Positions 47,092-55,841 of a stretch of 64,000 nucleotides of DNA are shown piece by piece. A program made the position numbers and the translations under genes. The DNA lies in assembly GCA_003555335.1 (NCBI GenBank), contig PWHD01000049.1:102424-166423 (forward strand). The letters run 5' to 3'. The notes below the pieces were generated by a model. The model was not told the origin of the DNA and made no database searches. It was given only the letters and a program-made list of their open reading frames with translations. Within the stretch, counting starts at the first letter, position 1. Every line of letters starts with the position of its first letter. This DNA comes from Mollicutes bacterium (GTDB lineage: Bacteria; Bacillota_I; Bacilli_A; Izemoplasmatales; Izemoplasmataceae).

Positions 47092-48069
47092 ATGTATAAA
47101 AGCAAACTCACACTGATCGACACCGAACGTGCCATCAAGCGAATCAAGGATTGGTTCGAGAATACGCTCGCCGAGACGATGAACCTCGAACGGATTTCAG
47201 CGCCCTCTTTTGTAATCGGCGACAGCGGCCTGAACGACGAGTTAAGCGGTAGGGAAAAGCCCCTTTCCTTCCGTCATAACGGCGAAACACTCGAAATTGT
47301 GCAATCCTTGGCCAAGTGGAAACGCGACGCGCTCAAACGATACGGGTTCAAAAACGGTGAGGGCCTCTATACGGATATGAACGCCATACGCCCCGATGAG
47401 GTCCTCTCCCCCATCCATTCGCTTTATGTCGACCAATGGGACTGGGAAAAAGTGATCACAGGGAAAGACCGCAACATCACCTTTTTGAAAAAAAGCGTCG
47501 ACAAACTCTATACGGTCCTCAAGACCATCGACAGGAAAATCGCGGCACATTATCCGGTCCTGGAAGAAAAACTGCCGGATTCGATCACCTGGATCAGCGC
47601 GCAGGAACTCAAAGACCGCTACCCTGACGCGGACGCGGACACGAGGGAAACACTTATCGCCCGCGAGAAAAAGGCCGTCTTCCTCTATCAGATCGGACAC
47701 GCCCTCGATGACGGACAACCGCACGACCTGCGCAGTCCCGATTATGACGACTGGTATCTGAACGGTGATATCATCGTCTGGCACGAACCGCTTTCAAGGG
47801 CGCTCGAGCTATCCTCGATGGGCATCAGGGTGGATAAGAAAGCCCTGCTTGAACAACTCCAAATCTTCTACGGGTCGCCCGAGACGACCACACCTTATAG
47901 AAATGCCCTCGCAAACGGGGACTACCCCCTCACCATCGGCGGTGGCATCGGTCAGTCCAGACTTTGCCTTTTCTATCTTGAAAAAAGACACATCGGCGAG
48001 GTCCAAAGCGCCTACTGGCCCGAAGAGGAAAGAACGCGCTGTGCAAAGGACAACATTTTTCTTCTTTGA
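47092..48069 (+). CDS. asnA: Aspartate-ammonia ligase (asparagine synthetase A)
   Basis: A 325-aa class II synthetase-like enzyme that makes asparagine from aspartate, ammonia and ATP. Recognised by ISAPSFVIGDSGLND, VQSLAKWKRDAL, YTDMNAIRPDE, HSLYVDQWDWE and the C-terminal GGGIGQSRLCLF. The ATG at 47092 has AAGGTGG; an earlier in-frame Met at 47038 lies at the transcription start and is excluded. Monocistronic with its own terminator. Confidence 0.97.
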   Translation: MYKSKLTLIDTERAIKRIKDWFENTLAETMNLERISAPSFVIGDSGLNDELSGREKPLSFRHNGETLEIVQSLAKWKRDALKRYGFKNGEGLYTDMNAIRPDEVLSPIHSLYVDQWDWEKVITGKDRNITFLKKSVDKLYTVLKTIDRKIAAHYPVLEEKLPDSITWISAQELKDRYPDADADTRETLIAREKKAVFLYQIGHALDDGQPHDLRSPDYDDWYLNGDIIVWHEPLSRALELSSMGIRVDKKALLEQLQIFYGSPETTTPYRNALANGDYPLTIGGGIGQSRLCLFYLEKRHIGEVQSAYWPEEERTRCAKDNIFLL

Positions 48070-48084
48070 AGCGATTCATATAAT

Positions 48085-48115
48085 AAAACAGAAACCCGGC
48101 GGTTTCTGTTTTTTT
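48085..48115 (+). terminator. Bidirectional terminator after asnA
   Basis: Twelve-base stem AAAACAGAAACC/GGTTTCTGTTTT with a four-base loop and further Ts; placed to serve asnA and the opposing ohr gene. Confidence 0.88.
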
Positions 48116-48132
48116 ATGCTTGAGAAGCCTGA

Positions 48133-48555
48133 TTACTGGATCACTTTGAGCTTCGAGTCGATGTTGCCGCCGGTCGCTTTCGTGAACGGACAGAACTCAT
48201 AACCCTTGCGGATGAAAGTTTCTTTCGCCTCGGCAGGGACACCGGTGATGTCGGCTTCCAGCTCGATATCCATTTTGAAGCCGCCGTTTTCCGAATCGGT
48301 GAGGAGTCCGGCGACAGCCTTGACGTGGATCTCTTCGAATTCGCTGCCTTCCTGATGGAGGATGAACTCGATCGCGCTGGCGAGACATGACGCATAGCCG
48401 GCTGCAAAGAGTTCGACGGGGTTGCTGGCGAAAGGCTCTTCGCCACCGACTTCAGCCGCCTTGGAAAGTTTCAGATCGATCGCACCGCTTTCGCTTTTCA
48501 GTCTGCCACCGCTTCCACCTTTGATTGTGGCGCTTCTTTTGAACATTTTGGCCAT
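48133..48555 (-). CDS. ohr: Organic hydroperoxide resistance protein, Ohr/OsmC family
   Basis: A 140-aa thiol peroxidase that reduces organic and fatty-acid hydroperoxides with dihydrolipoyl donors. The reactive Cys is in GYASCLASA (C57) and the resolving Cys in EFCPFTKATGG (C122), the spacing and context of the Ohr subgroup rather than OsmC proper. AAAGGAG precedes the ATG. Divergent from the DUF2177 gene, with an inverted repeat in the shared region. Confidence 0.9.
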   Translation of the reverse strand: MAKMFKRSATIKGGSGGRLKSESGAIDLKLSKAAEVGGEEPFASNPVELFAAGYASCLASAIEFILHQEGSEFEEIHVKAVAGLLTDSENGGFKMDIELEADITGVPAEAKETFIRKGYEFCPFTKATGGNIDSKLKVIQ

Positions 48556-48651
48556 AGGGTATTCTCCTTTTTAAGTTTGACTTACAAACCAATTTTAATC
48601 TCTCATGCCCCCTTCATGCAAAGAATATGCGAAACTTCCGTTTTGAAATGC

Positions 48652-48674
48652 TTTATTGTAAAAAAAACAATAAA
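48652..48674. promoter_or_regulatory. Inverted repeat between ohr and DUF2177 gene
   Basis: TTTATTGT, seven As, ACAATAAA: an eight-base perfect inverted repeat about 100 nt upstream of ohr and 50 nt before the DUF2177 gene. The TTGTA/ACAAT core recalls MarR/OhrR-type sites, but an AT-rich chance repeat cannot be excluded. Confidence 0.35.
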
Positions 48675-48726
48675 GATGTGCTATCCTAAATTATAGAAGT
48701 GTTTTATTTGAGAAAGAAGGGATAAT

Positions 48727-49122
48727 GTGACCTATCTGAAAATGTATCTCGTCACCCTCGTCATCTTTTTTCTGCTCGATATGTTGTGGCTCGGTCTCAT
48801 TGCGAGAAGCTTCTATCAAAACCAGATCGGCACTTTGTTGAAACAGAATGTGAACTGGTGGGCCGCCATCATTTTCTATCTTATTTTCATCGGTGGTCTT
48901 GTCTATTTCGTACTTGTTCCGGCGTGGCAAAGCGAATCATTTCTTCTAGCGCTTGGTTCCGGTGCCCTGTTCGGCTTCATCTGCTATGCGACCTATGACC
49001 TTACCAACCTCGCCACCCTCAAAGACTGGCCCTTGCTGGTCACCATCGCCGATCTCGCCTGGGGTTCTTTTCTAGGCGGTGCGACAGCATCTCTCAGTTA
49101 CCTGATTCTTACACTAATTTGA
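48727..49122 (+). CDS. DUF2177 membrane protein
   Basis: A 131-aa protein with four membrane segments, recognised as DUF2177 by FFLLDMLWLGLIARSFYQ near the N terminus and CYATYDLTNLATLKDWPL. Function unknown. The start is GTG with AAGGG upstream. It is the first gene of an operon with the fatty acid kinase/DegV fusion (16-nt gap) and the DUF1295 protein. Confidence 0.88.
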   Translation: MTYLKMYLVTLVIFFLLDMLWLGLIARSFYQNQIGTLLKQNVNWWAAIIFYLIFIGGLVYFVLVPAWQSESFLLALGSGALFGFICYATYDLTNLATLKDWPLLVTIADLAWGSFLGGATASLSYLILTLI

Positions 49123-49138
49123 AACGGAGACGATCACT

Positions 49139-50926
49139 ATGACAACAATGACACTTGATAAGGAAAAATTCTATTACTCAATCATCGCGGGCGCCAAAGA
49201 GGTGCTCAAACAGAAAAACACCCTCAACGCCATCAATGTCTTTCCAGTCGCCGATGGCGACACCGGTTCCAATCTCGCATCGATGATGCGCACCATCATC
49301 AATGAAAGCCAAGTCGATGACAGCATGGAAGACACACTCAAAAGCATCGCCGATGCGGCGCTTATCGGCGCCCGTGGCAATTCGGGCATCATTTTCGCGC
49401 AGTACCTGAACGGTCTGATGACATCGCTTGAGAAAAACAGTGAGACCATCTCGATCGAACATTTCACCAACTCCGCCGCCGAGGCGGTCCCCTACGCCTA
49501 TGAGGCGATAGAAAAACCCGTCGAGGGCACCATGATAACCCTCATGCGTGAATGGAGCGAAGCACTCGGAAGTCTGAAATCAAACGCCCGTGATTTCGCC
49601 CAACTGCTCAGCCATTCCTTTGACCGTCTGAAAGCGTCCCTATCGAAAACCACCGAGACACTCGAGGTTCTTAAGAAACATTCCGTGGTCGATGCCGGTG
49701 CGAAGGGGTTCTTCCACTTCATCGAGGGCATCATGAAATTCATCAACGATGACAAGATGGATGAGCTCTACACCGATTCCTTCGATCCGGAAAAAGAGAT
49801 TCCAAAAAGCCATGAAAGTTTTGAGGATGAGGATTACCGTTACTGCACCGAAGCGCTCGTCGAGGGCGAAAACATGAGTCCCAAGAAAATCCGTGTCGCC
49901 ATGCATGAACTAGGCGACTCGCTCGTCGTTGCTGGCAACAGTGAGAAAGTCCGGCTGCACATCCATACCAACAAACCGCAGGATGTGTTCTACAAGCTGC
50001 GCGAGTTCGGCCATATCATCGACCAGAAAGTCGACGATATGCGCAAACAGTACGAAATCGTCAATGACCGCAAATACGATATCGCCCTTGTCACCGATTC
50101 CATCGCCGACCTTCCCCAGGATTTCATCGACCGCTACCAAATCCAACAGATTCCACTAAACCTCATCATCGAGGATTCCAACTACTATGATAAGTTGACC
50201 ATCCCCTCGGCGCGTTTCTATCAGTTCATGGATGAGCTCGACGTCTACCCTACGAGCGCCCAGCCGAACCAGAAACAGATGGAGAACTTTTTCTCCCATT
50301 TGAGCACCTATTACGACAAAATCATTGTCCTGTCGGTCTCGTCGAAGATGAGCGGCACCCACAACGTCTTCAAGAAAGCCGCCGAACAGATCAAAGACAA
50401 GGACAAAACCATCGAAGTGATCGACACCAGACAGAATTCCGGCGCCCAGGGACTGCTGGTCATGCGCGCCGCCGAGATGATCGACGAGGGCGTGTCATTC
50501 AAGGATGTTGTCGAGACAACGAAATCCCTGATTGACAAGACCCGTATCCTGGTTTCCGTCAAGACCCTCAAGTACATGGTCCGCTCCGGACGCGTCAGCA
50601 AAGTCACCGGTATCATCGGCAAAATCGCAAACCTCAAACCGGTCGTCTCCATCGATGAGACCGGCGAAGGCATCATCCTCTTCAAAGGTCTCTCACTGCG
50701 CTCAAGCAACAAAAAAATAAGGAAACACATCGGAAAAATCATTCGAGAAAAAGGCATCGACCGTTATGCCATCGTCCATGCCAACGCTGAAAACAGGGCA
50801 CGGCAATACGAAAAGACATTCACCGACATCATCGGCATGAGCCCCGCTTACACCATGGACATTTCGACCATCGTGGCGATGAATGCCGGCATCGGCACTG
50901 TCGCCATCGCCTACACCACCAAATAG
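49139..50926 (+). CDS. Fusion of fatty acid kinase (FakA: DhaL plus middle domain) and DegV/FakB lipid-binding protein
   Basis: A 595-aa protein. Residues ~1-200 are a DhaL (DAK2) ATP-binding domain with the Mg-binding loop NVFPVADGDTGSN and GARGNSGIIFAQ. Residues ~225-310 match the FakA middle domain (CTEALVEGENM, VRLHIHTNKP). From ~312 to the end is a complete DegV domain (ALVTDSIADLP, IPLNLI, SSKMSGTHN, SGRVSKVTG), which binds fatty acids in FakB. FakA and FakB are normally separate and together phosphorylate exogenous fatty acids; here they form one chain. The FakA C-terminal domain is absent. The neighbours DUF2177 and DUF1295 are also membrane-lipid-like proteins. Confidence 0.9.
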   Translation: MTTMTLDKEKFYYSIIAGAKEVLKQKNTLNAINVFPVADGDTGSNLASMMRTIINESQVDDSMEDTLKSIADAALIGARGNSGIIFAQYLNGLMTSLEKNSETISIEHFTNSAAEAVPYAYEAIEKPVEGTMITLMREWSEALGSLKSNARDFAQLLSHSFDRLKASLSKTTETLEVLKKHSVVDAGAKGFFHFIEGIMKFINDDKMDELYTDSFDPEKEIPKSHESFEDEDYRYCTEALVEGENMSPKKIRVAMHELGDSLVVAGNSEKVRLHIHTNKPQDVFYKLREFGHIIDQKVDDMRKQYEIVNDRKYDIALVTDSIADLPQDFIDRYQIQQIPLNLIIEDSNYYDKLTIPSARFYQFMDELDVYPTSAQPNQKQMENFFSHLSTYYDKIIVLSVSSKMSGTHNVFKKAAEQIKDKDKTIEVIDTRQNSGAQGLLVMRAAEMIDEGVSFKDVVETTKSLIDKTRILVSVKTLKYMVRSGRVSKVTGIIGKIANLKPVVSIDETGEGIILFKGLSLRSSNKKIRKHIGKIIREKGIDRYAIVHANAENRARQYEKTFTDIIGMSPAYTMDISTIVAMNAGIGTVAIAYTTK

Positions 50927-50935
50927 GAGGTCACC

Positions 50936-51769
50936 ATGCCCGCATATTTTCCAATCGCCGCTCTTGTTGTTTTTCTGTTTTTCACCACCGGTTTCATCAT
51001 CGCACAGCTAAAAAGGGACAACTCCTTCGCCGATGTGCTTTGGGGTGCGGGATTCGTGGTGCTGAGCATCGTCTTGCTCACAGTCCGCACAATCGATCCG
51101 AACCGCGAGGTCTTCTATTCCCAACTGTGGACGGTCTTCCTCGTGACCGTCTGGGGTGTCAGGCTTACCTGGATGATCGGCAAAAGAAACCTGAAGACCG
51201 GCGAGGACTATCGCTACCGCCAGATGCGTGAAAAATGGCAGGGAAGTGTCCGCGTCAACGCCTTTTTCAAAGTCTTCATGCTACAGGGATTCTTCCAGTA
51301 CATCATCGCGCTACCCATCATCTTCATCTTCGCCTACCCGGTTGCGGATGCCACCACCAAAAGCGCCATCGGTATCGCGGTCGGTGTCGGCGTCTGGCTC
51401 ACCGGCTTTCTGATCGAGGCCATCGCCGACATGGAGCTTGCGACCTTCAAAAGAAAGCCAGAAATGAAGGGGCGGATTCTCAAGACCGGACTCTGGCGCT
51501 ACAGCAGGCATCCGAACTATTTCGGTGAGGCGCTGCTTTGGTGGGGACTTTTCATCCTTGTCGCCTTCAACAGCCAATTTCCGCTTTCCTTGATAAGTAT
51601 CATCGGACCAATCACCATTACGGTTCTCGTGCGCTACATCTCCGGTGTGCCGCTTCTCGAGAAGCGTATGATGCAAAAAGAAGAATACAGAGACTACGCT
51701 TCGCGGACTTCGATCTTCATTCCGCTTCCGCCTAGAAAGAAGAAAAAAAACAAGAACAAGCGCGAATAA
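50936..51769 (+). CDS. DUF1295 (steroid 5-alpha-reductase-like) membrane protein
   Basis: A 277-aa protein with about seven membrane segments. GLWRYSRHPNYFGEALLWWG is the DUF1295/ICMT-like signature for binding NADPH or SAM cofactor near the membrane face, and SFADVLWGAGFV is the usual N-terminal family motif. The C terminus is a Lys-rich tail. It lies 9 nt after the fatty acid kinase fusion with AGGAGG. Fatty-acid or isoprenoid lipid reduction is the plausible role; substrate unknown. Confidence 0.9.
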   Translation: MPAYFPIAALVVFLFFTTGFIIAQLKRDNSFADVLWGAGFVVLSIVLLTVRTIDPNREVFYSQLWTVFLVTVWGVRLTWMIGKRNLKTGEDYRYRQMREKWQGSVRVNAFFKVFMLQGFFQYIIALPIIFIFAYPVADATTKSAIGIAVGVGVWLTGFLIEAIADMELATFKRKPEMKGRILKTGLWRYSRHPNYFGEALLWWGLFILVAFNSQFPLSLISIIGPITITVLVRYISGVPLLEKRMMQKEEYRDYASRTSIFIPLPPRKKKKNKNKRE

Positions 51770-51809
51770 AAACCGCGACCTTCAGGAATTCCTGAAGGTC
51801 GCGGTTTTT
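51768..51809 (+). terminator. Perfect bidirectional terminator between DUF1295 and cyclase genes
   Basis: Nineteen-base perfect stem AAAAACCGCGACCTTCAGG and its complement around AATT; symmetric A/T ends serve both converging operons. Confidence 0.93.
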
Positions 51810-52423
51810 CATTTTCTGAGAATCGCCCTCACAGGCAACGCTTCGACGTCCCTGATCGAAAGGGGCAGACAGATCATCTCATAGTTGTCTTCTGGGACCG
51901 CTTTGAGATTGATGCCTTCAAGGATGATGATGTCTTCCTCAAGGAGTCGTTTGTGGGTGGGGTGGTTTTCCTGGTCGCGTTCGATACCGAGCGCATCGAT
52001 GCCCACACCGCGGATTTTCTTCTTCGCAAGATAGCGGGCGGCTTCCTGATCGAGATAGATGAACTTGAAATCGAATGACTCACTAAGTGAGTTTTTCGTC
52101 TTGAAAAGGACAAAGTCATTCTGTTTGATATCGAGGGTTTCGATATCGGAAAGGCCGATATGGTCCTTAAGATGCATGAGGTCATAGACTTTGGCGGGAC
52201 CGATCATCGTGTTCAGGTCATGGCCGTTCGATGTCGCACCGCCGTCGATCGCATGCAAGGGGAAGTCAATGTGGGTCCCGGTGTGCAGATTCATCGAGAG
52301 TCTCGTCTCGTTGACCCCTTTTTCCTCGTAGGTGGTCTGGCGCTCGAAGCGCGGTTTCTTGCTATCTTTGTTCTTGTAGACCGGCATGTCTGCGTGGATG
52401 GGCATGGAGATATCGTAGATCAT
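51809..52423 (-). CDS. Cyclase-family metal hydrolase (kynurenine formamidase-like)
   Basis: A 204-aa protein of the cyclase/KynB superfamily. The metal-binding motif NLHTGTHIDFPLHAI (HxGTHxDxPxH) is intact, and later residues GVGIDALGIERD and IILEGINL fit the fold. Known relatives hydrolyse formamides, lactone-like or ring substrates. Its ATG overlaps the zwf stop (ATGA) and its ribosome site AAGGAGG lies in the last zwf codons, so it is coupled to zwf. No kynurenine genes are near. The context raises a 6-phosphogluconolactonase-like role as a hypothesis. Confidence 0.88.
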   Translation of the reverse strand: MIYDISMPIHADMPVYKNKDSKKPRFERQTTYEEKGVNETRLSMNLHTGTHIDFPLHAIDGGATSNGHDLNTMIGPAKVYDLMHLKDHIGLSDIETLDIKQNDFVLFKTKNSLSESFDFKFIYLDQEAARYLAKKKIRGVGIDALGIERDQENHPTHKRLLEEDIIILEGINLKAVPEDNYEMICLPLSIRDVEALPVRAILRK

Positions 52424-53790
52424 TTTTTTCTAACCTCCTTATGGGTCTCTTCGATGCCTTTGCGGATGGCTTCATAGTCACGGTAGGAAACGGGTTCGGC
52501 CGGAGCATGATGCCTGATCTGGTCGATCAGACCCCAGGCGGTCTCGATTTCATCCCATCGGGTGAAAAGAAGCTGGTTTTTCTTGATGATCTCGTGGAAG
52601 AGCCTTTCATAGGCTTCAGGGATGTTGCCGAGCGCTTCACGGGCATGGACATAGTCCATCTGTCTTGTCTCGAGTTCATCGGTGAGACCGGCCTTTTTGA
52701 CATTCATTCGGAAGCTGACGCCTTCTTTCGGCGCGATCTGGATGATGAGCTGGTTCTGCGGCACATCGATTGACGGCCAGAGGTTCTGGCTTCCGACTGG
52801 TTTTTTGAAGTCGATGATGATCGCCGAGCGTTTCTCATCAAGTTTTTTTCCGGTCATCAGATAAAAGGGCACATCGCGCCAGCGCGAATCATCGATTGAT
52901 ACCTTGAGATGGACAAAGGTCTCGGTCTTTGATCCGGGCTTCACACCGTCTTCTTCCTTGTAACCCTCGTACTGACCGAGCACGAGCCCTTCTTTTGCGA
53001 TACTGATTTTTCTCATGAGGGAGACCTTTTCCTCATGAAGACTCTCAGGAGAGAAGTCTCTGGGTTCTTCCATGGCGACCAGGGCCAGCATCTGGAAAAG
53101 ATGGCTTTGAACCATGTCCTTCAGCGCACCGATATTGTCGTAGTAGGCACCCCGGGTGCCGACGGTGCTGTCTTCTTTGGCGATGATGCAGACGCTTTCG
53201 ACCGAGTCCTTGTGCCAGTCGCTTTCGAAAATTTTGTTCGCGAAACGCATCATCATGATGTTTTGGATCATTTCCTTGCCGAGATAATGGTCGATTCTGT
53301 AAATCTGGGTCTCATCGAAATGATTGCGCAGATAGACATTGATTTTGCGGGCTGAGGAAAGGTCTTCACCGAACGGTTTCTCAAAGACAAGACGACTGTT
53401 TTCCTGTCCGGGCCCCATCAGGCCGCTTTTGGCGATGTTCGCGGCGATGGTCGGAAAGAGGCTCGGAGGCACGGCGAGATAGAAGATTTTTTCCGGATTG
53501 TCCTTTTGTCGGTGGATTCTTTCGGACAGGGCTTCGTAGTGGGCGGTTTCACCGATGTCGAGCTTGACATACTCGAGGTTGTCCGCGAGTGTCGCCACAT
53601 CGGCGGCATCCTTGACTTTCTTTTCCGCCACATCGATATAATGACTATGGGTCCAGTCACGTCGGCCGATACAAAGTACGGTCGTACTATCGTCCAGGTG
53701 ATTTTTTCGCTTCAAAGCGGCGAGGGCGGGGATGAGCTTCGAATACATCAGATCGCCGGTGGACCCGAAAATCGTGATATAGGTCGCCAT
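52420..53790 (-). CDS. zwf: Glucose-6-phosphate 1-dehydrogenase
   Basis: A 456-aa enzyme, slightly short for the family, that oxidises glucose-6-phosphate to 6-phosphogluconolactone. N-terminal TIFGSTGDLMYSKLIPAL (GxxGDLA/x dinucleotide motif), substrate and catalytic text RIDHYLGKEMIQNI, and TGKKLDEKRS are present. The ATG overlaps the gnd stop by one base (TAATG). Operon gnd-zwf-cyclase. Confidence 0.97.
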   Translation of the reverse strand: MATYITIFGSTGDLMYSKLIPALAALKRKNHLDDSTTVLCIGRRDWTHSHYIDVAEKKVKDAADVATLADNLEYVKLDIGETAHYEALSERIHRQKDNPEKIFYLAVPPSLFPTIAANIAKSGLMGPGQENSRLVFEKPFGEDLSSARKINVYLRNHFDETQIYRIDHYLGKEMIQNIMMMRFANKIFESDWHKDSVESVCIIAKEDSTVGTRGAYYDNIGALKDMVQSHLFQMLALVAMEEPRDFSPESLHEEKVSLMRKISIAKEGLVLGQYEGYKEEDGVKPGSKTETFVHLKVSIDDSRWRDVPFYLMTGKKLDEKRSAIIIDFKKPVGSQNLWPSIDVPQNQLIIQIAPKEGVSFRMNVKKAGLTDELETRQMDYVHAREALGNIPEAYERLFHEIIKKNQLLFTRWDEIETAWGLIDQIRHHAPAEPVSYRDYEAIRKGIEETHKEVRKK

Positions 53791-54671
53791 TATTTCTTAT
53801 ACACCCGGTGGCCGCCGAATTCCCGGCGCATCGCGGCGATGATCTTTTCCGAGAAGTATCCGGCATCCTTGGATTTGAAACGGGTGTACAAGGCGGCTGT
53901 GATCACCGGTGTGCTCACTTTCTTCTCAATCGCCTCGTTCACGGTCCATTCTCCCTCGCCCGAAGTATCGACCTTGCCCTTGATGCCACGCAGCTTCCGG
54001 TCTTTTTCAAACACATTCATGATGGTCTCCATGAGGTAGCCTTCGAGGTAGGAACCGCTGTTGAAGACTTTCGCGACCGCGTGGGCATCGAAATCGTATT
54101 GTGATGCGTCCATCAGGTCGAAACCCTCCGCAATGGCCTGCATCATCCCGTATTCGATTCCGTTGTGGACCATTTTTGCATAATGGCCGGCCCCGCTTGC
54201 ACCGACGTGGCTGAAGCCGTTGTCGCAGGTGATCGTTTCAAAGACGGGGCGAACCTGTTCGACGGGGGCCTTGTCGCCGCCGACCATGAGACAGGTTCCG
54301 TTTCTCGCACCGGTGACGCCGCCCGCGGTGCCGATGTCGATATAATGAATGCCTTTGTCTTTTAAAAATTCATAACGTCTTTTGGAATCCTTGAAATGCG
54401 AGTTCCCGCCATCCATGAGGATATCGCCGGTATCGAGCAGATCTTTTAGTTGCGTGACCAAAGTCTCGGTCACACCACCCGCCGGCACCATCATCCATAT
54501 GACGCGCGGCTTTTTGAGTTTTTCGACCAGCGATTCGATATCATACGTCGTCTCGATGGTTTCGTGCGACTTGATGGTCTTATCCGTACCGAGCACCTCG
54601 ATACCCTGTTCAATCATGTTCATGGAAAGGGCGGAACCCATCTTTCCAAGTCCGATCATTCCGATTCTCAT
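53790..54671 (-). CDS. gnd: 6-phosphogluconate dehydrogenase, short (GntZ/YqeC) type
   Basis: A 293-aa decarboxylating dehydrogenase making ribulose-5-phosphate. Rossmann GMIGLGKMGSALS at the N terminus, MDGGNSHFKDSKRR, GTAGGVTGARNG, and the catalytic Lys in GASGAGHYAKMVHNGIEY are seen; SGEGEWT is the family C-terminal motif. The ~300-aa length marks the short NAD-preferring type rather than the ~470-aa form. AAGGAGG precedes the ATG. First gene of the operon. Confidence 0.96.
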   Translation of the reverse strand: MRIGMIGLGKMGSALSMNMIEQGIEVLGTDKTIKSHETIETTYDIESLVEKLKKPRVIWMMVPAGGVTETLVTQLKDLLDTGDILMDGGNSHFKDSKRRYEFLKDKGIHYIDIGTAGGVTGARNGTCLMVGGDKAPVEQVRPVFETITCDNGFSHVGASGAGHYAKMVHNGIEYGMMQAIAEGFDLMDASQYDFDAHAVAKVFNSGSYLEGYLMETIMNVFEKDRKLRGIKGKVDTSGEGEWTVNEAIEKKVSTPVITAALYTRFKSKDAGYFSEKIIAAMRREFGGHRVYKK

Positions 54672-54801
54672 AGTGGACCTCCTTAAGGGCTTTCATCCTT
54701 ATTTTATCATTGCTGGCGCGCACTGGGGAATCAGACACTGTAATTTCTCGCTTTGTTCCGGTGGTGTTGCAAAAATATCCGCATGCGCCGCTTTAATCGT
54801 T

Positions 54802-55731
54802 TCAGTTCCTCATGATGATAAAGGCCAGATAGGCGGCGTAGAGGAGAATCAGGACCAGGCCTTCAAGACGCGAAATGGTCCGGTCTGTGAAAGCGAAAAA
54901 GAAGGTGATCGCTGTAATGACAAGCAGAATCACAAGGTCGACGATCGCACTTGCGGCAAACTGAATCGGTGCGATGACGGTCACGAGTCCAAGCACAAGA
55001 AGGATGTTGAACACGTTCGATCCGATCAGGTTGCCAAGGGCGATGTCGCTGTTTTTCTTTATAGCGGCCACCACGCTGGTCACCATCTCGGGCAGTGAAG
55101 TGCCAAGGGCGATGATGGTGAGACCGACGAGCATCTCGCTCATCCCGAGTGCGATGGCGATCTGCGAGGCGTGACGGACAGTGAGCGAACCGCCATAGAT
55201 GACGCCTGTGAGGCCCACAACAAGCAAAAAGACCACTTTCGGCAGCCACACGGTTTTTTCATCCGCCACCTTCGGGATACGCGCCTTGAACCCGGAGCGC
55301 ATCACCGTACCGACAAAAAGCGTGAAAACAAGGAGCAACACGGTGCCTTCGATGCGGCTGATGCCACGGCCGCCGATGAAATAGAAAGCGACAAGCAAAA
55401 CGCTAGCGAACAAGGCGAAGGGCAGTTCCTTTCTGATCAACGATTCCTTGACGACAATCGGGACGAAGAACGCCGACATGCCGAGCACAAGCAGAATATT
55501 GGCGAGACTCGAGCCGACGATATTGCCCACGGAAATATCATCGAAACCCCTGATGGATGCGGTGAGGCTGACAGAGGCTTCCGGCGCGCTTGTGCCGAAG
55601 GCGACGACGGTCAGACCGATCACAAGCGGTGAGACTCTGAAGAAGCGGGCCAGGTCGCTCGCACCATCCACAAAAAAATTGGCACCCTGGATCAGCAGCA
55701 CCAAACCAATCAGCAAAAGTACATAGTCCAT
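54802..55731 (-). CDS. Sodium/calcium exchanger family antiporter (YrbG type)
   Basis: A 309-aa membrane protein with ten segments in two inverted halves. The alpha repeats are GLTVVAFGTSAPEASVSL and GLTIIALGTSLPEMVTSV, each followed by a GN(I/L)IGS(S/N) motif, which is the CaCA ion-binding signature. Expected to extrude Ca2+ in exchange for Na+ or H+. An extended -10 box (TGGTATAAT) lies upstream inside the feoB terminator region. Confidence 0.94.
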   Translation of the reverse strand: MDYVLLLIGLVLLIQGANFFVDGASDLARFFRVSPLVIGLTVVAFGTSAPEASVSLTASIRGFDDISVGNIVGSSLANILLVLGMSAFFVPIVVKESLIRKELPFALFASVLLVAFYFIGGRGISRIEGTVLLLVFTLFVGTVMRSGFKARIPKVADEKTVWLPKVVFLLVVGLTGVIYGGSLTVRHASQIAIALGMSEMLVGLTIIALGTSLPEMVTSVVAAIKKNSDIALGNLIGSNVFNILLVLGLVTVIAPIQFAASAIVDLVILLVITAITFFFAFTDRTISRLEGLVLILLYAAYLAFIIMRN

Positions 55732-55768
55732 AAGCGGCCCCCTTTCTTTATTGTCTTCATTATACCAT

Positions 55769-55807
55769 CAAAAAGGTGCCCTTTGACAATCAAAAAGGCC
55801 ACCTTTC
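55769..55807 (-). terminator. Terminator of feoAB
   Basis: Minus strand AAGGTGGCCTTT and AAAGGGCACCTT pair with one mismatch, followed by Ts; the hairpin runs into the promoter of the antiporter gene. Confidence 0.7.
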
Positions 55808-55841
55808 ACAAATTCCGGAAAAAGCGGCCTTATCGAACCAG

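Noticed and set aside
49139..50926. Dihydroxyacetone kinase
   Set aside because: Only the DhaL part is present and it is joined to FakA-middle and DegV domains; no DhaK domain exists, so a fatty acid kinase role fits better.
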